Shown here piece after piece: positions 52,149 to 61,297 of a stretch of DNA of 64,000 nt (the first letter of the stretch is position 1; the number at the start of each line of letters is the position of its first letter). The position numbers and the translations under genes are program-made. Source of the DNA: Acuticoccus sp051016205 (lineage in GTDB: Bacteria > Pseudomonadota > Alphaproteobacteria > Rhizobiales > Amorphaceae); contig CP136534.1 of NCBI GenBank assembly GCA_051016205.1, positions 1,116,001 to 1,180,000 on the forward strand, read 5' to 3'. Below the pieces are notes generated by a model. That model saw only the letters and a list, made by a program, of their open reading frames with translations. It was not told where the DNA came from and made no database searches.

Positions 52149-53918
52149 TCAGCCGACCCGTGCCAGGCTCACCCTGTCGGGGGACTGGAAGGGGATGACG
52201 CCGCCTGTGGGGATCGACATGCGGGCGGAAAAGCCTTCGCTGTCGAAGCGAAGGTCCACCTCAGCGCCAAGCGCGCGCGTCAGGTTGCGTTCGATCACCA
52301 TCATGCCGAAGCCGCGGGTGGTGGGCTCGGAGACCGGCGGGCCACCCTTTTCTACCCACTCCAGCGCCAGGGTGGGGCGGCCACTGTCGTCAAACGTTTC
52401 ACTCCAGCGCACGGTTACCGTGCCGGTGCCATTGGCAAGCGCGCCATAACGTTGCGCGTTGGAGGCAAGCTCGTGAACGGCAAGCCCTAGGTTTTGGGAG
52501 GCCTCGGGCGACAGGAGGACGTCCGGCCCTTCCACCACCACGCGGGAGGAATTGGCAGTCGCGTACTGGCCGATCAACACCGTGACGAGGTCATAGATGC
52601 CAACGCCCGCCCAATCGTCCGCCACAATGAGGTCTTGGGCGGCGGACAGGGCATGGAGGCGCCCAATGAGGGCCGGCAAGAAAGTGTCGACGCTTGTGGC
52701 TTGGGTCGAAGTCTGCCGCGCTATGGCAATGACGACAGCGAGGAGGTTCTTCGTCCTGTGGGTGAGCTCACGCATGACGAGGCGCATATGCTCTTCGTTG
52801 CGCTTACGGTCCGTCACGTCGATGGATGCGCAGGTGATGCCCGATACGGAGCCATCCGCCTGAAGGTTCGGTTCCACGTGAAGGTCATACCAGCGACGCT
52901 GCTCGCCTTCACCCACACCCACCTCAACGGAAGCGGGGCGCCGCGTGTCGATAACGGTGCGCTTCACGTCGACGATGGCGGCGCGGTCTTTCTCGGGGAT
53001 CACCTCCTCGTCGGTGCGGCCAATAATGGAGCCGATCTGCGTCTCGTCGGAGTTGGCCCATGTGTAGCGCAGCGAAAGGTCCTGGGAGAACACCATGATC
53101 TTGTCGCTGCGCAGGGCAAGGCTGAAGCGCTGCAGTGTCTCGGCCAGCCTGCGCGACAGGTCCGTGCGCATCATGTCGAGCCGCTTGGCACGGGTAATGT
53201 CGGTGGCCGTGCACACTATGCCGCTTGCCTCGCCGGACGGTTGGCCGCCGATGGGCACAACGTCCACCTTGAACCACGCCCGCTCCCCTTCGTGGACCAG
53301 TTCCACCTCGAAGGACTGGGTGGTGTTGGTGCTGATCGCGCGCCGCTTGTGGCCGATGACGACGGGGCGAATGCTTTCTGGCAGACACTCCTCGTCCGTC
53401 ATGCCGATGACGTTCTCCGGCGTCAGCGACAGGCGCGGATTGACCAGCCATTGATAGCGAAGGTCGGCGTCCTGGTAGAAAACTGTAATCTGCGCATTTC
53501 GGGTCGCCACTTCGAAATAGCGGTGCATCTCGTTAACGGAGGCAAGGCGCTTGTGCTCGCGCTTCAGGAGGCCACGCAGCCGCTGCTCGCGCTGTTCGGG
53601 CGCCAGCATGTCGCGATAGGCCTGGGCACGACGCGCGCGTTCGCTGCCGATCATGGTGGCAAGCTTGATCCCAAGGCCGATGCCAATGGCAATCATCAAC
53701 GCGGCGAGGGCGGCAAGGGGGACGGCCGACACCGGTTCGGACAGCCACGGGACTAGATGGAAGGCGGCGGACAACACCAAGAGCAACGCACCAAGGAGCA
53801 GCGCGGCGCTGACAACCCCACGCTGGCCTGGTGCAAAGGCCGCAATCGCCAACACAAGCCCGAACACCGCCGAGGCGAGTGCCCAGAGTGCCGGGGCGTA
53901 TGATGCAAACTCATTCAA
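52149..53918 (-). CDS. HWE-type sensor histidine kinase with two PAS domains
   Basis: About 589 residues. Two N-terminal membrane helices (LWALASAVFGLVLAIAAF and VSAALLLGALLLVLSAAF) and a third, then two PAS domains with DLRYQWLVN and SLRYTWANS cores. The kinase core follows: ELTHRTKNLLAVVIAIARQT is the HWE/HisKA_2 H-box with its histidine, NLGLAVHELASNAQRYGAL is the N-box and RGFGMMVIERNLT the G-box. No response regulator is adjacent. A TTG giving (M)NEFASYAPALWAL with GAGG upstream is the chosen start; no ATG is available. Confidence 0.85.
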   Translation of the reverse strand: MNEFASYAPALWALASAVFGLVLAIAAFAPGQRGVVSAALLLGALLLVLSAAFHLVPWLSEPVSAVPLAALAALMIAIGIGLGIKLATMIGSERARRAQAYRDMLAPEQREQRLRGLLKREHKRLASVNEMHRYFEVATRNAQITVFYQDADLRYQWLVNPRLSLTPENVIGMTDEECLPESIRPVVIGHKRRAISTNTTQSFEVELVHEGERAWFKVDVVPIGGQPSGEASGIVCTATDITRAKRLDMMRTDLSRRLAETLQRFSLALRSDKIMVFSQDLSLRYTWANSDETQIGSIIGRTDEEVIPEKDRAAIVDVKRTVIDTRRPASVEVGVGEGEQRRWYDLHVEPNLQADGSVSGITCASIDVTDRKRNEEHMRLVMRELTHRTKNLLAVVIAIARQTSTQATSVDTFLPALIGRLHALSAAQDLIVADDWAGVGIYDLVTVLIGQYATANSSRVVVEGPDVLLSPEASQNLGLAVHELASNAQRYGALANGTGTVTVRWSETFDDSGRPTLALEWVEKGGPPVSEPTTRGFGMMVIERNLTRALGAEVDLRFDSEGFSARMSIPTGGVIPFQSPDRVSLARVG

Positions 53919-54312
53919 CTCAGTTGCCTCACAACTCCACCGGCGGCGACGCAACGCCAAGGGCGAAGGCTTTGGCGTGCAAACCGGCCAAAGATTGACG
54001 ACGGGCGGTACACACGCGCGTGTTCAAACGCATACCCAGCCCCCTTTTTCCACCTTCACGCCGATGTGCAGCGACCCTTTTGGGTGCCCCTCGTCGGCAA
54101 CCCGGATTTGGAACAGTTGCGGCTGCACGCACGCAGTTCCCGATTTTGTCACAAGACTAGAACGGCAGAAATCGGGAAGAGTTTCATTGAAGATGCGTTT
54201 TGTTCGGCCAGGGGTCAGCCTGGGGGTCTCCACGACCAAGGCCCAGGCAATGATCCCTAGGACGCAATGCGCAATTCGGCGGTCGCGCGGGGCGGATTTG
54301 GGAGCCCAATCG
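53919..54312. other. Intergenic region between histidine kinase and YihY genes
   Basis: About 394 nt with no supported gene. Frames here have no family resemblance. Promoters of the histidine kinase gene are expected near its right end. Nothing else recognised. Confidence 0.5.
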
Positions 54313-55332
54313 TCAGAAGACGGGCTTGCCGATGCTGTCGGCCACATAGGCACCGCGCTCACCAAGGGGCGCTGGCGGGCCTTCTGTGGTGTCCACCAGG
54401 GTTTGCCGTTCCACCTCCGCATTCAGTTCTGCGCCAAGGAGGAGGATGAACACGGAAATGTACATCCAGAACATCAACGCGATCACCGTGCCGAGGGATC
54501 CGTAGATGATCGCATAGTTGGCAACGTTGGACAGGTACCAGGACAGAAGGATGGCGGCGGCAAGCCAACCTGTGGCCACCGAGATGGCGCCAACGGCAAT
54601 CCAGCGCCACTTGGCCGGTTTGCGGCTTGGGCCGACGCGGAAGATGGCTGCTGAGCCAACGGCAACCACAATGAACATGATGGGGGCCGATACCCTTCGC
54701 CCGCCGTAGCCAACGTCCTGCGCGGCTCCAAGGGCAAGGGGGAGGACGACGATGGACGCCACCACCAACAGCCCCACCACAAGCGCGATGAGCGTGAAGG
54801 CGAAGCTGCGTAGATAAAGGCTGATGGTGCCGCGCTTTTCCGCCTCGCCATAGGCAATGTTCATGGCGCCGAAGAGGGCAAGGACGGCGTTGTTCATGGA
54901 CCAGAGCGATACGCCAAGGCTGATGGCGAAGGTGAGGGTGACGCCGCTGTGGCGCACATCGCTTAGGCGCTTCAGTTCGCCGCCGAACCAGGCGATGGCC
55001 TGATCGGGCAGGTACCCTTCAAGAAAGGCCACATGGGCCTCTAGCGTGGCACTGTTGGCGATGATGCCATAGAAGGTGACCACCGCAATCATCGCCGGCA
55101 GCAGCGCCAGGAACAGGTAGAACGTGGCGCCTGCGGTAACGAGGCCCAACTGGTCGACCGGGACCCGTTTGAACACCCGCACAAGGATGTCGAGCCAGCC
55201 GCGCCAGCCGATCTGCACGGGGTTGCGCGCGTTACGGCCCCGCAAGCGCTCGTGATAAGGCAGTTTGTCTGGATGGATGTCGGTGTTGGGGAGGCGCTGC
55301 TCGGCCTCAGAAGGCTCTTTGGTCGCGCTCAT
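54313..55332 (-). CDS. YihY/virulence factor BrkB family membrane protein
   Basis: 339 residues with about six helices. QLGLVTAGATFYLFLALLPAMIAVV, GVSLWSMNNAVLALFGAMN and the last helix YGSLGTVIALMFWMYISVFILLLGAELNAEVE are the YihY/BrkB family pattern. The family was once called ribonuclease BN but is now regarded as a membrane protein of unknown function, possibly a transporter. ATG start. It lies between a kinase gene and HU on the same strand. Confidence 0.9.
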   Translation of the reverse strand: MSATKEPSEAEQRLPNTDIHPDKLPYHERLRGRNARNPVQIGWRGWLDILVRVFKRVPVDQLGLVTAGATFYLFLALLPAMIAVVTFYGIIANSATLEAHVAFLEGYLPDQAIAWFGGELKRLSDVRHSGVTLTFAISLGVSLWSMNNAVLALFGAMNIAYGEAEKRGTISLYLRSFAFTLIALVVGLLVVASIVVLPLALGAAQDVGYGGRRVSAPIMFIVVAVGSAAIFRVGPSRKPAKWRWIAVGAISVATGWLAAAILLSWYLSNVANYAIIYGSLGTVIALMFWMYISVFILLLGAELNAEVERQTLVDTTEGPPAPLGERGAYVADSIGKPVF

Positions 55333-55491
55333 CAATGGGCACGGGTGTGAGGCACGAGTTGCGCTGTCATGGCCTTTGCGCCGGCGCGGCTTTCGTAACG
55401 CCGACGGGGGATGCGGTGTGTGGGGCGGTGGGCCAGGTCGCGCCGGCCGAACCGGGCTGCGGAGCGGCGCTCCCTGGCTTTGACACCGATC

Positions 55492-55767
55492 TTACGAGTT
55501 GAGGGCGTCTTTCAGAGGCTTGCCGGCACGGAATTTGGGTACCCGTGCGGCCTTGATGGTGATGGCTTCGCCAGAGCGCGGATCGCGACCCTGTGATTCA
55601 GGCCTGTCGGTGACCGCGAACACGCCGAAATTTGTGATGCGAACCTCATCGCCATTCTTCAGCGCCTTGATGATGGCGTTGAAGGTGGCGTCGACAGCTT
55701 TGTTTGCCGATTTGGTATCAAGATCGGCGCTTTCTGCGACCTCGGCGGCGAGTTCGGCTTTCTTCAT
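55492..55767 (-). CDS. hup: HU family DNA-binding protein
   Basis: Nucleoid-associated HU protein, 91 residues. MKKAELAAEVAES, then EVRITNFGVFAV, ESQGRDPRSGEAITIKAARVPKF (partly quoted) and FRAGKPLKDAL match the HU dimerisation and DNA-arm motifs. The ATG giving MKKAEL is chosen; a nine-codon upstream extension is unlikely. It lies just downstream of lon on the same strand, a common lon-hup order. Confidence 0.95.
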   Translation of the reverse strand: MKKAELAAEVAESADLDTKSANKAVDATFNAIIKALKNGDEVRITNFGVFAVTDRPESQGRDPRSGEAITIKAARVPKFRAGKPLKDALNS

Positions 55768-56151
55768 CCCGTCTCTCCTTCTCACGGATGACACCGTTAC
55801 ACTTGCATCGTCAGCCTGGCGAAAGAAGCCGTCAGGTGGACCAAGAGCCCCGGTTTCCCTGGAAAACTGCGTCGCAAATGTTACGAAAAGCCAAAAATGA
55901 CAAGGGGGTGGTGGTGGTTTCGTAACCGAAGTGGCGATTTATCCAGAAAAACCCGCCGCGACGGCCACTTCTGCGATGATTCGACCCCATCGCGCGCAAC
56001 TTTCGAACGGGGGCCTAGGGCGGCCTGTTCGCTGATTCGGACCCTCGGTTTGGGCGGCCCGCCGGTGACGATGCGACACGCGCGGCCCTTGGCGGGTCAC
56101 TGCTTGGCATAAGTGCGCCGGCCGAACCCTTGGCTCGGCCGGCGGTGATGG
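55768..56151. other. lon-hup intergenic region
   Basis: About 384 nt without a gene. It should contain the hup promoter on the minus strand. A ten-pair GC stem at 56,116-56,144 follows the lon stop. Nothing else recognised. Confidence 0.5.
56116..56144 (-). terminator. GC-rich hairpin after lon
   Basis: Stem CGCCGGCCGA/TCGGCCGGCG (ten pairs) with a nine-base loop lies eight nt after the lon stop. No T tract is visible, so it may be a weak or Rho-assisted terminator. Confidence 0.45.
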
Positions 56152-58629
56152 TTAGTGGGCGCGAACGGCGGCGGGATCGTCGTCGTCGATCTCAGGCGCC
56201 TTTTCGCCGGTCTCTTTGAAGGGCGGTTCCGACCATTCGATGGGGTCGGGTTCACGCACGAGAGCGCGCTTCAACACCTCCTCCATCCGCGACACGGGGA
56301 CGATCTCCAACGCGTTCTTCACGTTGTCCGGGATTTCGGCCAGGTCCTTGGCGTTCTCCTCAGGGATCAGAACGGTGGAGATGCCGCCGCGAAGGGCTGC
56401 CAGCAGCTTTTCCTTAAGGCCCCCGATGGGAAGGACGCGGCCCCTCAGGGTGATCTCACCCGTCATGGCAAGGTCGCGGCGCACGGGAATGCCCGTCAGG
56501 ACGGACACCACGGCAGTTGCCATGGCAATACCTGCGCTTGGGCCATCCTTGGGGGTTGCCCCTTCAGGAACGTGGACGTGGATGTCCCTGCGGTCGAACA
56601 AAGGCGGCTCGATGCCAAAATCCGTCGCACGGGAACGCACGTAGGATGCAGCGGCCGAGATGCTCTCCTTCATCACATCGCGCAGGTTGCCCGTGACGGT
56701 CATCTTGCCTTTGCCGGGCATCATGAGACCTTCGATGGTGAGGAGTTCGCCCCCCACCTCCGTCCAGGCAAGTCCGGTCGCAACGCCCACCTGATCCTCA
56801 AGCTCGGCCTGGCCGAACCTGTAGCGGGGAACGCCAAGGTACTCTTCCACCTTCTCAGGCGTGACGGTGACGGCTTCAAGCTTGCCCTTTGAGGACAGGA
56901 TGTCCTTGACCGTTTTGCGGGCAAGGGTGGCGATCTCCCGCTCGAGGTTGCGCACGCCCGCTTCCCGCGTGTAGCGCCGGATCACGGTGCGCAGCGCATC
57001 GTCCTCGATGGTCAGCTCGCCCTCGCGAAGCCCATGGTCGGCAACGGCCTTGTCAATCAGGTGGCGACGGGAAATCTCTACCTTTTCGTCCTCGGTGTAG
57101 CCGGCAATCCTGATGATCTCCATCCTGTCCAAAAGGGCGGACGGGATGTTGAGCGTGTTGGCCGTGGTCACGAACATCACGTTCGAGAGGTCGTACTCCA
57201 CCTCAAGATAGTGGTCCATGAAGGTGGCGTTCTGCTCAGGATCCAGCACTTCCAGGAGGGCCGACGAGGGGTCGCCACGGAAGTCCATGCCCATCTTGTC
57301 GATCTCGTCCAGAAGGAAGAGCGGGTTGGACCGCTTGGCCTTCTTCATGGACTGGATCACCTTGCCGGGCATCGATCCGATGTAGGTGCGCCTGTGCCCG
57401 CGGATTTCCGCCTCGTCACGCACACCGCCCAGCGACATGCGCACGAATTCGCGCCCCGTCGCCTTGGCGATGGATTTGCCGAGGGATGTCTTGCCGACGC
57501 CGGGAGGGCCGACGAGGCACAGGATCGGGCCTTTCAGCTTGTTGGCGCGCGCTTGGACGGCCAGGTACTCAAGGATCCGCTCCTTGACCTTTTCCAGACC
57601 GTAATGATCGGTCTCCAGCACGGTCTCGGCGTTCTCAAGGTCGTTCTTGATCCGGCTCGGCTTCTTCCAGGGGATCGAGACGATCCAGTCCAGATAGTTG
57701 CGCACCACGGTCGCTTCGGCGGACATGGGGCTCATCTGGCGCAGCTTCTTCAGCTCTGCGTCGGCCTTTTCGCGCGCTTCCTTGGTGAGTTTGGTCTGCT
57801 TGATGCGCTCTTCCAGCTCGGCCAGCTCATCCTTGCCGTCCTCGCCGTCGCCAAGCTCCTTCTGAATGGCGCGCATCTGTTCGTTCAAATAGTACTCGCG
57901 CTGGGTCTTCTCCATCTGCCGCTTGACGCGGGAGCGGATGCGCTTTTCCACCTGAAGGACGCTGATCTCGCCATTCATGATGCCGAGCACTTTTTCAAAG
58001 CGCTCGATCACCGACGGGGTGGCGAGGATCTCCTGCTTGACGGGGATCTTCACCACCAGATGTGAGGCGACGGTGTCGGCAAGCTTGGCGAAATCGTCAA
58101 TCTGACCGACGGCGCTGATCACCTCAGGCGAGATTTTCTTGTTCAGCTTCACATAGTTTTCAAACTCACTCACGACGGAGCGAGCGAGGGCCTGGGCCTC
58201 GGTGGAGTCCACCTCGTTCTCTTCGACAGGGGTAACCTCGGCCTCAAAATACTCTTTGCGCTGGGTGAAGCTTGCCACCTCGGCGCGCTGAGTGCCTTCC
58301 ACAAGCACCTTCACGGTGCCGTCAGGCAGCTTCAGGAGCTGCAGGACGTTGGCAAGGGTGCCGATCTCAAACAGGCCAGCGGGTTTGGGGTCATCGTCGC
58401 CAGCTTCGCGCTGGGTGACGAGAAGAATGTGGTTGTCGGCGCGCATCACCTCTTCCAACGCGCGGATGGATTTCTCGCGGCCCACGAAGAGGGGCACCAC
58501 CATGTGCGGGAAGACGACGATGTCGCGCAGAGGCAGCACAGGATATGTGCCCGCCTCGGCCGATGCGTGATCGCTGTCGGCTGTGGCGCGTGCGGACGGC
58601 TTAGGCTTGGTATCGTCCGACTTGGTCAT
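56152..58629 (-). CDS. lon: ATP-dependent protease Lon
   Basis: Bacterial Lon, 825 residues: N-terminal substrate domain (YPVLPLRDIVVFPHMVVPLFVG partly quoted), coiled linker, AAA+ module with Walker A GPPGVGKTSLGKS and Walker B FLLDEIDKM, and the protease domain with catalytic serine in PKDGPSAGIAM and lysine in LKEKLLAALR. It degrades misfolded and regulatory proteins in the cytosol. ATG start. It is downstream of clpX and upstream of hup on the same strand. Confidence 0.98.
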   Translation of the reverse strand: MTKSDDTKPKPSARATADSDHASAEAGTYPVLPLRDIVVFPHMVVPLFVGREKSIRALEEVMRADNHILLVTQREAGDDDPKPAGLFEIGTLANVLQLLKLPDGTVKVLVEGTQRAEVASFTQRKEYFEAEVTPVEENEVDSTEAQALARSVVSEFENYVKLNKKISPEVISAVGQIDDFAKLADTVASHLVVKIPVKQEILATPSVIERFEKVLGIMNGEISVLQVEKRIRSRVKRQMEKTQREYYLNEQMRAIQKELGDGEDGKDELAELEERIKQTKLTKEAREKADAELKKLRQMSPMSAEATVVRNYLDWIVSIPWKKPSRIKNDLENAETVLETDHYGLEKVKERILEYLAVQARANKLKGPILCLVGPPGVGKTSLGKSIAKATGREFVRMSLGGVRDEAEIRGHRRTYIGSMPGKVIQSMKKAKRSNPLFLLDEIDKMGMDFRGDPSSALLEVLDPEQNATFMDHYLEVEYDLSNVMFVTTANTLNIPSALLDRMEIIRIAGYTEDEKVEISRRHLIDKAVADHGLREGELTIEDDALRTVIRRYTREAGVRNLEREIATLARKTVKDILSSKGKLEAVTVTPEKVEEYLGVPRYRFGQAELEDQVGVATGLAWTEVGGELLTIEGLMMPGKGKMTVTGNLRDVMKESISAAASYVRSRATDFGIEPPLFDRRDIHVHVPEGATPKDGPSAGIAMATAVVSVLTGIPVRRDLAMTGEITLRGRVLPIGGLKEKLLAALRGGISTVLIPEENAKDLAEIPDNVKNALEIVPVSRMEEVLKRALVREPDPIEWSEPPFKETGEKAPEIDDDDPAAVRAH

Positions 58630-59056
58630 AAAAACCTATCCTTTCAGCTTGGACCGCAACGCCAAGAGACATGCACGAAGCGATCCACCTTTGGCGGCGC
58701 CCGCCGGGTCATCCCGGCCACCCACAAACCGTCGGGCAAAGCGCCGATGGCAATGCGCGATGAGGGTGCGTCTTGCCAATCTGTTGGACGTGGCCCTGCG
58801 ACAGGTTCACTTCAAGATCGTGCCGCGTGGGCCGGAACGTCGCGTCTGCGCCGCCAGCGCCTTGTGTCCGCCACCTTGAAACCTAGCGCGCCGAGCTTGC
58901 GTGATCCAATCATCGTCAAGGGAAGATGACAGAAAACACAGCCCCGGGCAGGCTACAGGTCGCGGAAACGGCGCCAGGGAACGCAATCCACTGGATCGGC
59001 GCCTCAGCGGACGCCGCTAGAAACTGTCGGAGCGCGCGGCCGTGCCGCGCGTCGGA
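58630..59056. other. clpX-lon intergenic region
   Basis: About 427 nt without a supported gene. It should carry the lon promoter on the minus strand near 58,640-58,700; I found no clear heat-shock sigma-factor consensus. A hairpin lies at the clpX end. Confidence 0.5.
59033..59051 (-). terminator. GC hairpin after clpX
   Basis: Eight-pair stem CGCGCGGC/GCCGCGCG with a CGT loop, six nt after the clpX stop. No strong T run, so a weak terminator at best. Confidence 0.4.
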
Positions 59057-60322
59057 TCAGGCGGAGGTGCGCGATTCGGTGGCGCGATCCTCGTAGATGT
59101 ACAAGGGGCGGGCGGTGCCGCTCACCACCTCTTCGGAGATCACCACCTCGCGCACACCATCAAGGCCAGGCAGCTCATACATGGTGTCCAGGAGGATGGC
59201 CTCAAGGATGGACCGCAAACCGCGAGCGCCTGTCTTACGCTCGATGGCGCGGCGCGCCACGGCGTTGAGCGCATCGGCGTGGAAGGTGAGTTCCACCCCC
59301 TCCATCTCGAACAGGCGCTGATACTGCTTGACCAGCGCGTTCTTGGGCTCGGAGAGGATTTCAACCAAGGCTGTCTCGTCAAGGTCCTCAAGGGTGGCAA
59401 GGACAGGCAGACGACCCACAAACTCGGGGATGAGGCCGAACTTCAGGAGGTCTTCAGGCTCCACCTCGCGGAAGAGCTCGCCTGTGCGGCGATCCTCAGG
59501 GGCGAACACCTTGGCCTGGAAGCCGATGGAGGTGCCGCGACCGCGATCGGAAATGATCTTCTCAAGCCCGGCGAAAGCGCCGCCGCAGATGAACAGGATG
59601 TTGGTGGTGTCCACCTGCAGGAACTCCTGCTGGGGGTGCTTGCGACCGCCTTGGGGCGGAACGGACGCCACGGTGCCTTCCATGATTTTCAGGAGCGCCT
59701 GCTGCACACCCTCGCCCGACACATCGCGCGTGATGGACGGGTTGTCGGACTTGCGTGAAATTTTGTCCACTTCGTCGATGTAGACGATACCGCGCTGGGC
59801 CCGCTCCACATTGTAGTCGGCGGACTGAAGCAATTTTAGGATGATGTTCTCCACATCCTCGCCCACATAGCCCGCTTCGGTAAGCGTGGTGGCGTCGGCC
59901 ATGGTGAACGGCACGTCGAGGATGCGCGCCAGCGTCTGGGCCAGGAGTGTCTTGCCGCAGCCTGTGGGGCCGATGAGCAGGATGTTGGATTTCGCCAACT
60001 CCACATCGTTGGACTTGGAGGCGTGGTTGAGGCGCTTGTAGTGGTTGTGGACGGCGACCGACAGAACCTTCTTGGCGTCCATCTGGCCGATCACATAGTC
60101 GTCAAGAACCTTACGGATCTCCAAAGGGGTGGGGATGCCATCCCGTGCCTTGACCAGCGAGGACTTGTTCTCCTCGCGGATGATGTCCATGCAAAGCTCA
60201 ACACATTCATCGCAGATGAATACCGTGGGCCCGGCAATCAGCTTGCGGACCTCGTGCTGGCTTTTGCCGCAGAACGAGCAGTAGAGCGTGTTCTTGCTGT
60301 CGCCGCTGGTTGCCTTGCTCAT
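59057..60322 (-). CDS. clpX: ATP-dependent Clp protease ATP-binding subunit ClpX
   Basis: AAA+ unfoldase of ClpXP, 421 residues. The N-terminal zinc finger uses C15, C18, C37 and C40 (CSFC, CDEC). Walker A is GPTGCGKT, Walker B GIVYIDEVDKI, and the ClpP-binding loop region follows. The arginine-rich pore motifs and DRGRGTSIGFQAK are typical. In alphaproteobacteria ClpXP destroys cell-cycle regulators such as CtrA. ATG start. It follows clpP by 344 nt on the same strand. Confidence 0.98.
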   Translation of the reverse strand: MSKATSGDSKNTLYCSFCGKSQHEVRKLIAGPTVFICDECVELCMDIIREENKSSLVKARDGIPTPLEIRKVLDDYVIGQMDAKKVLSVAVHNHYKRLNHASKSNDVELAKSNILLIGPTGCGKTLLAQTLARILDVPFTMADATTLTEAGYVGEDVENIILKLLQSADYNVERAQRGIVYIDEVDKISRKSDNPSITRDVSGEGVQQALLKIMEGTVASVPPQGGRKHPQQEFLQVDTTNILFICGGAFAGLEKIISDRGRGTSIGFQAKVFAPEDRRTGELFREVEPEDLLKFGLIPEFVGRLPVLATLEDLDETALVEILSEPKNALVKQYQRLFEMEGVELTFHADALNAVARRAIERKTGARGLRSILEAILLDTMYELPGLDGVREVVISEEVVSGTARPLYIYEDRATESRTSA

Positions 60323-60666
60323 ACACTCACCTCTGCCTTACATGCGGCGCCGTGACAGGTGGCTCACCCGACACGCTTGCCGCTTTGCACAGCCCTAACG
60401 CACGACGGTGAAGAGAACGCCCCTTCAAAACACTGCGCGACGGGACCGTACGTCACTCATATTGGACGGCACCCACCGCCGATGCAAACCGCCTCATCCC
60501 ACAGTCAACGGATGAAGCCGTTACTAAACACAAAATTTTTCTTGCCCGTGAGCGATAACCGTTTGGTGCGTCACCGGGCAGCACCATAATCGACAATTCA
60601 CCTATGGCGAGCAGTAGACTGTTCCTGAGGGCTCCGCAACCTTTGGTGGCAGTTTGCGAAATAAAA
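60323..60666. other. clpP-clpX intergenic region
   Basis: About 344 nt without a supported gene, with an AT-richer patch near 60,520-60,545 (AAACACAAAATTTTTC). It probably contains the clpX promoter on the minus strand. No conserved element is recognised. Confidence 0.45.
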
Positions 60667-61290
60667 CTAGTGGTCGAGTGCGGCGCGACTGTCGATCACC
60701 TGATCCACAATGCCGAACTCCTTCGCCCGCTCGGGCGACATATAGTGGTCACGCTCCAGCGTTGACTCAATCACATCGAGCTCTTGGCCCGTGTGGCGAC
60801 GGTAGATCTCGTTGAGCCGACGTTTGAGGCTGAGGATTTCGTTGGCCTGGAGCTGAATATCAGCGGCCGTGCCGCGAAAGCCGCCCGACGGCTGGTGCAC
60901 CATAATGCGCGCGTTGGGCAGGGCAAAACGCATATCCTTCTCGCCGGCAGCAAGCAGCATTGCCCCCATGGACGCCGACTGGCCGATGCACAGCGTGGAG
61001 ATGGTCGGGCGCACGAACTGCATGGTGTCGTAAATGGCCAGCCCCGACGTCACGATCCCGCCGGGGGAGTTGATGTACAGGCTGATCTCTTTGTTCGGGT
61101 TGTCCGATTCCAGATACAGAAGCTGCGCGCACACCAGCGTGGACACCGTGTCCTCGATGGGGCCGGTGATGAAGATGATGCGCTCCTGCAACAGGCGGGA
61201 GAAGATGTCATAGGCACGCTCGCCGCGATTGGTCTGCTCGACGACCATCGGGACGAGCGTGCTCATGGCGTATTCGACTGGGTCTTTCAT
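60667..61290 (-). CDS. clpP: ATP-dependent Clp protease proteolytic subunit
   Basis: Serine protease forming the tetradecameric ClpP chamber, 207 residues. Catalytic serine S107 (GQSASMGA) and H132 (IMVHQPSGG) are visible, with the aspartate expected near 180. LYINSPGGIVTSGLAIYDTM is the family signature. The ATG giving MKDPVEYAMSTLVPMVVEQT is chosen; a longer frame reads into the tig tail. It begins 7 nt after tig, so tig-clpP form an operon with clpX downstream. Confidence 0.97.
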   Translation of the reverse strand: MKDPVEYAMSTLVPMVVEQTNRGERAYDIFSRLLQERIIFITGPIEDTVSTLVCAQLLYLESDNPNKEISLYINSPGGIVTSGLAIYDTMQFVRPTISTLCIGQSASMGAMLLAAGEKDMRFALPNARIMVHQPSGGFRGTAADIQLQANEILSLKRRLNEIYRRHTGQELDVIESTLERDHYMSPERAKEFGIVDQVIDSRAALDH

Positions 61291-61297
61291 GGTCCGC

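Noticed and set aside
53653..54654. 333-residue plus-strand open frame
   Set aside because: Spans the kinase 5' end and the YihY 3' end in antisense; no recognisable domain.
58583..58929. Plus-strand frames at the lon 5' end
   Set aside because: They partly mirror lon and its promoter; no start signal or homology.
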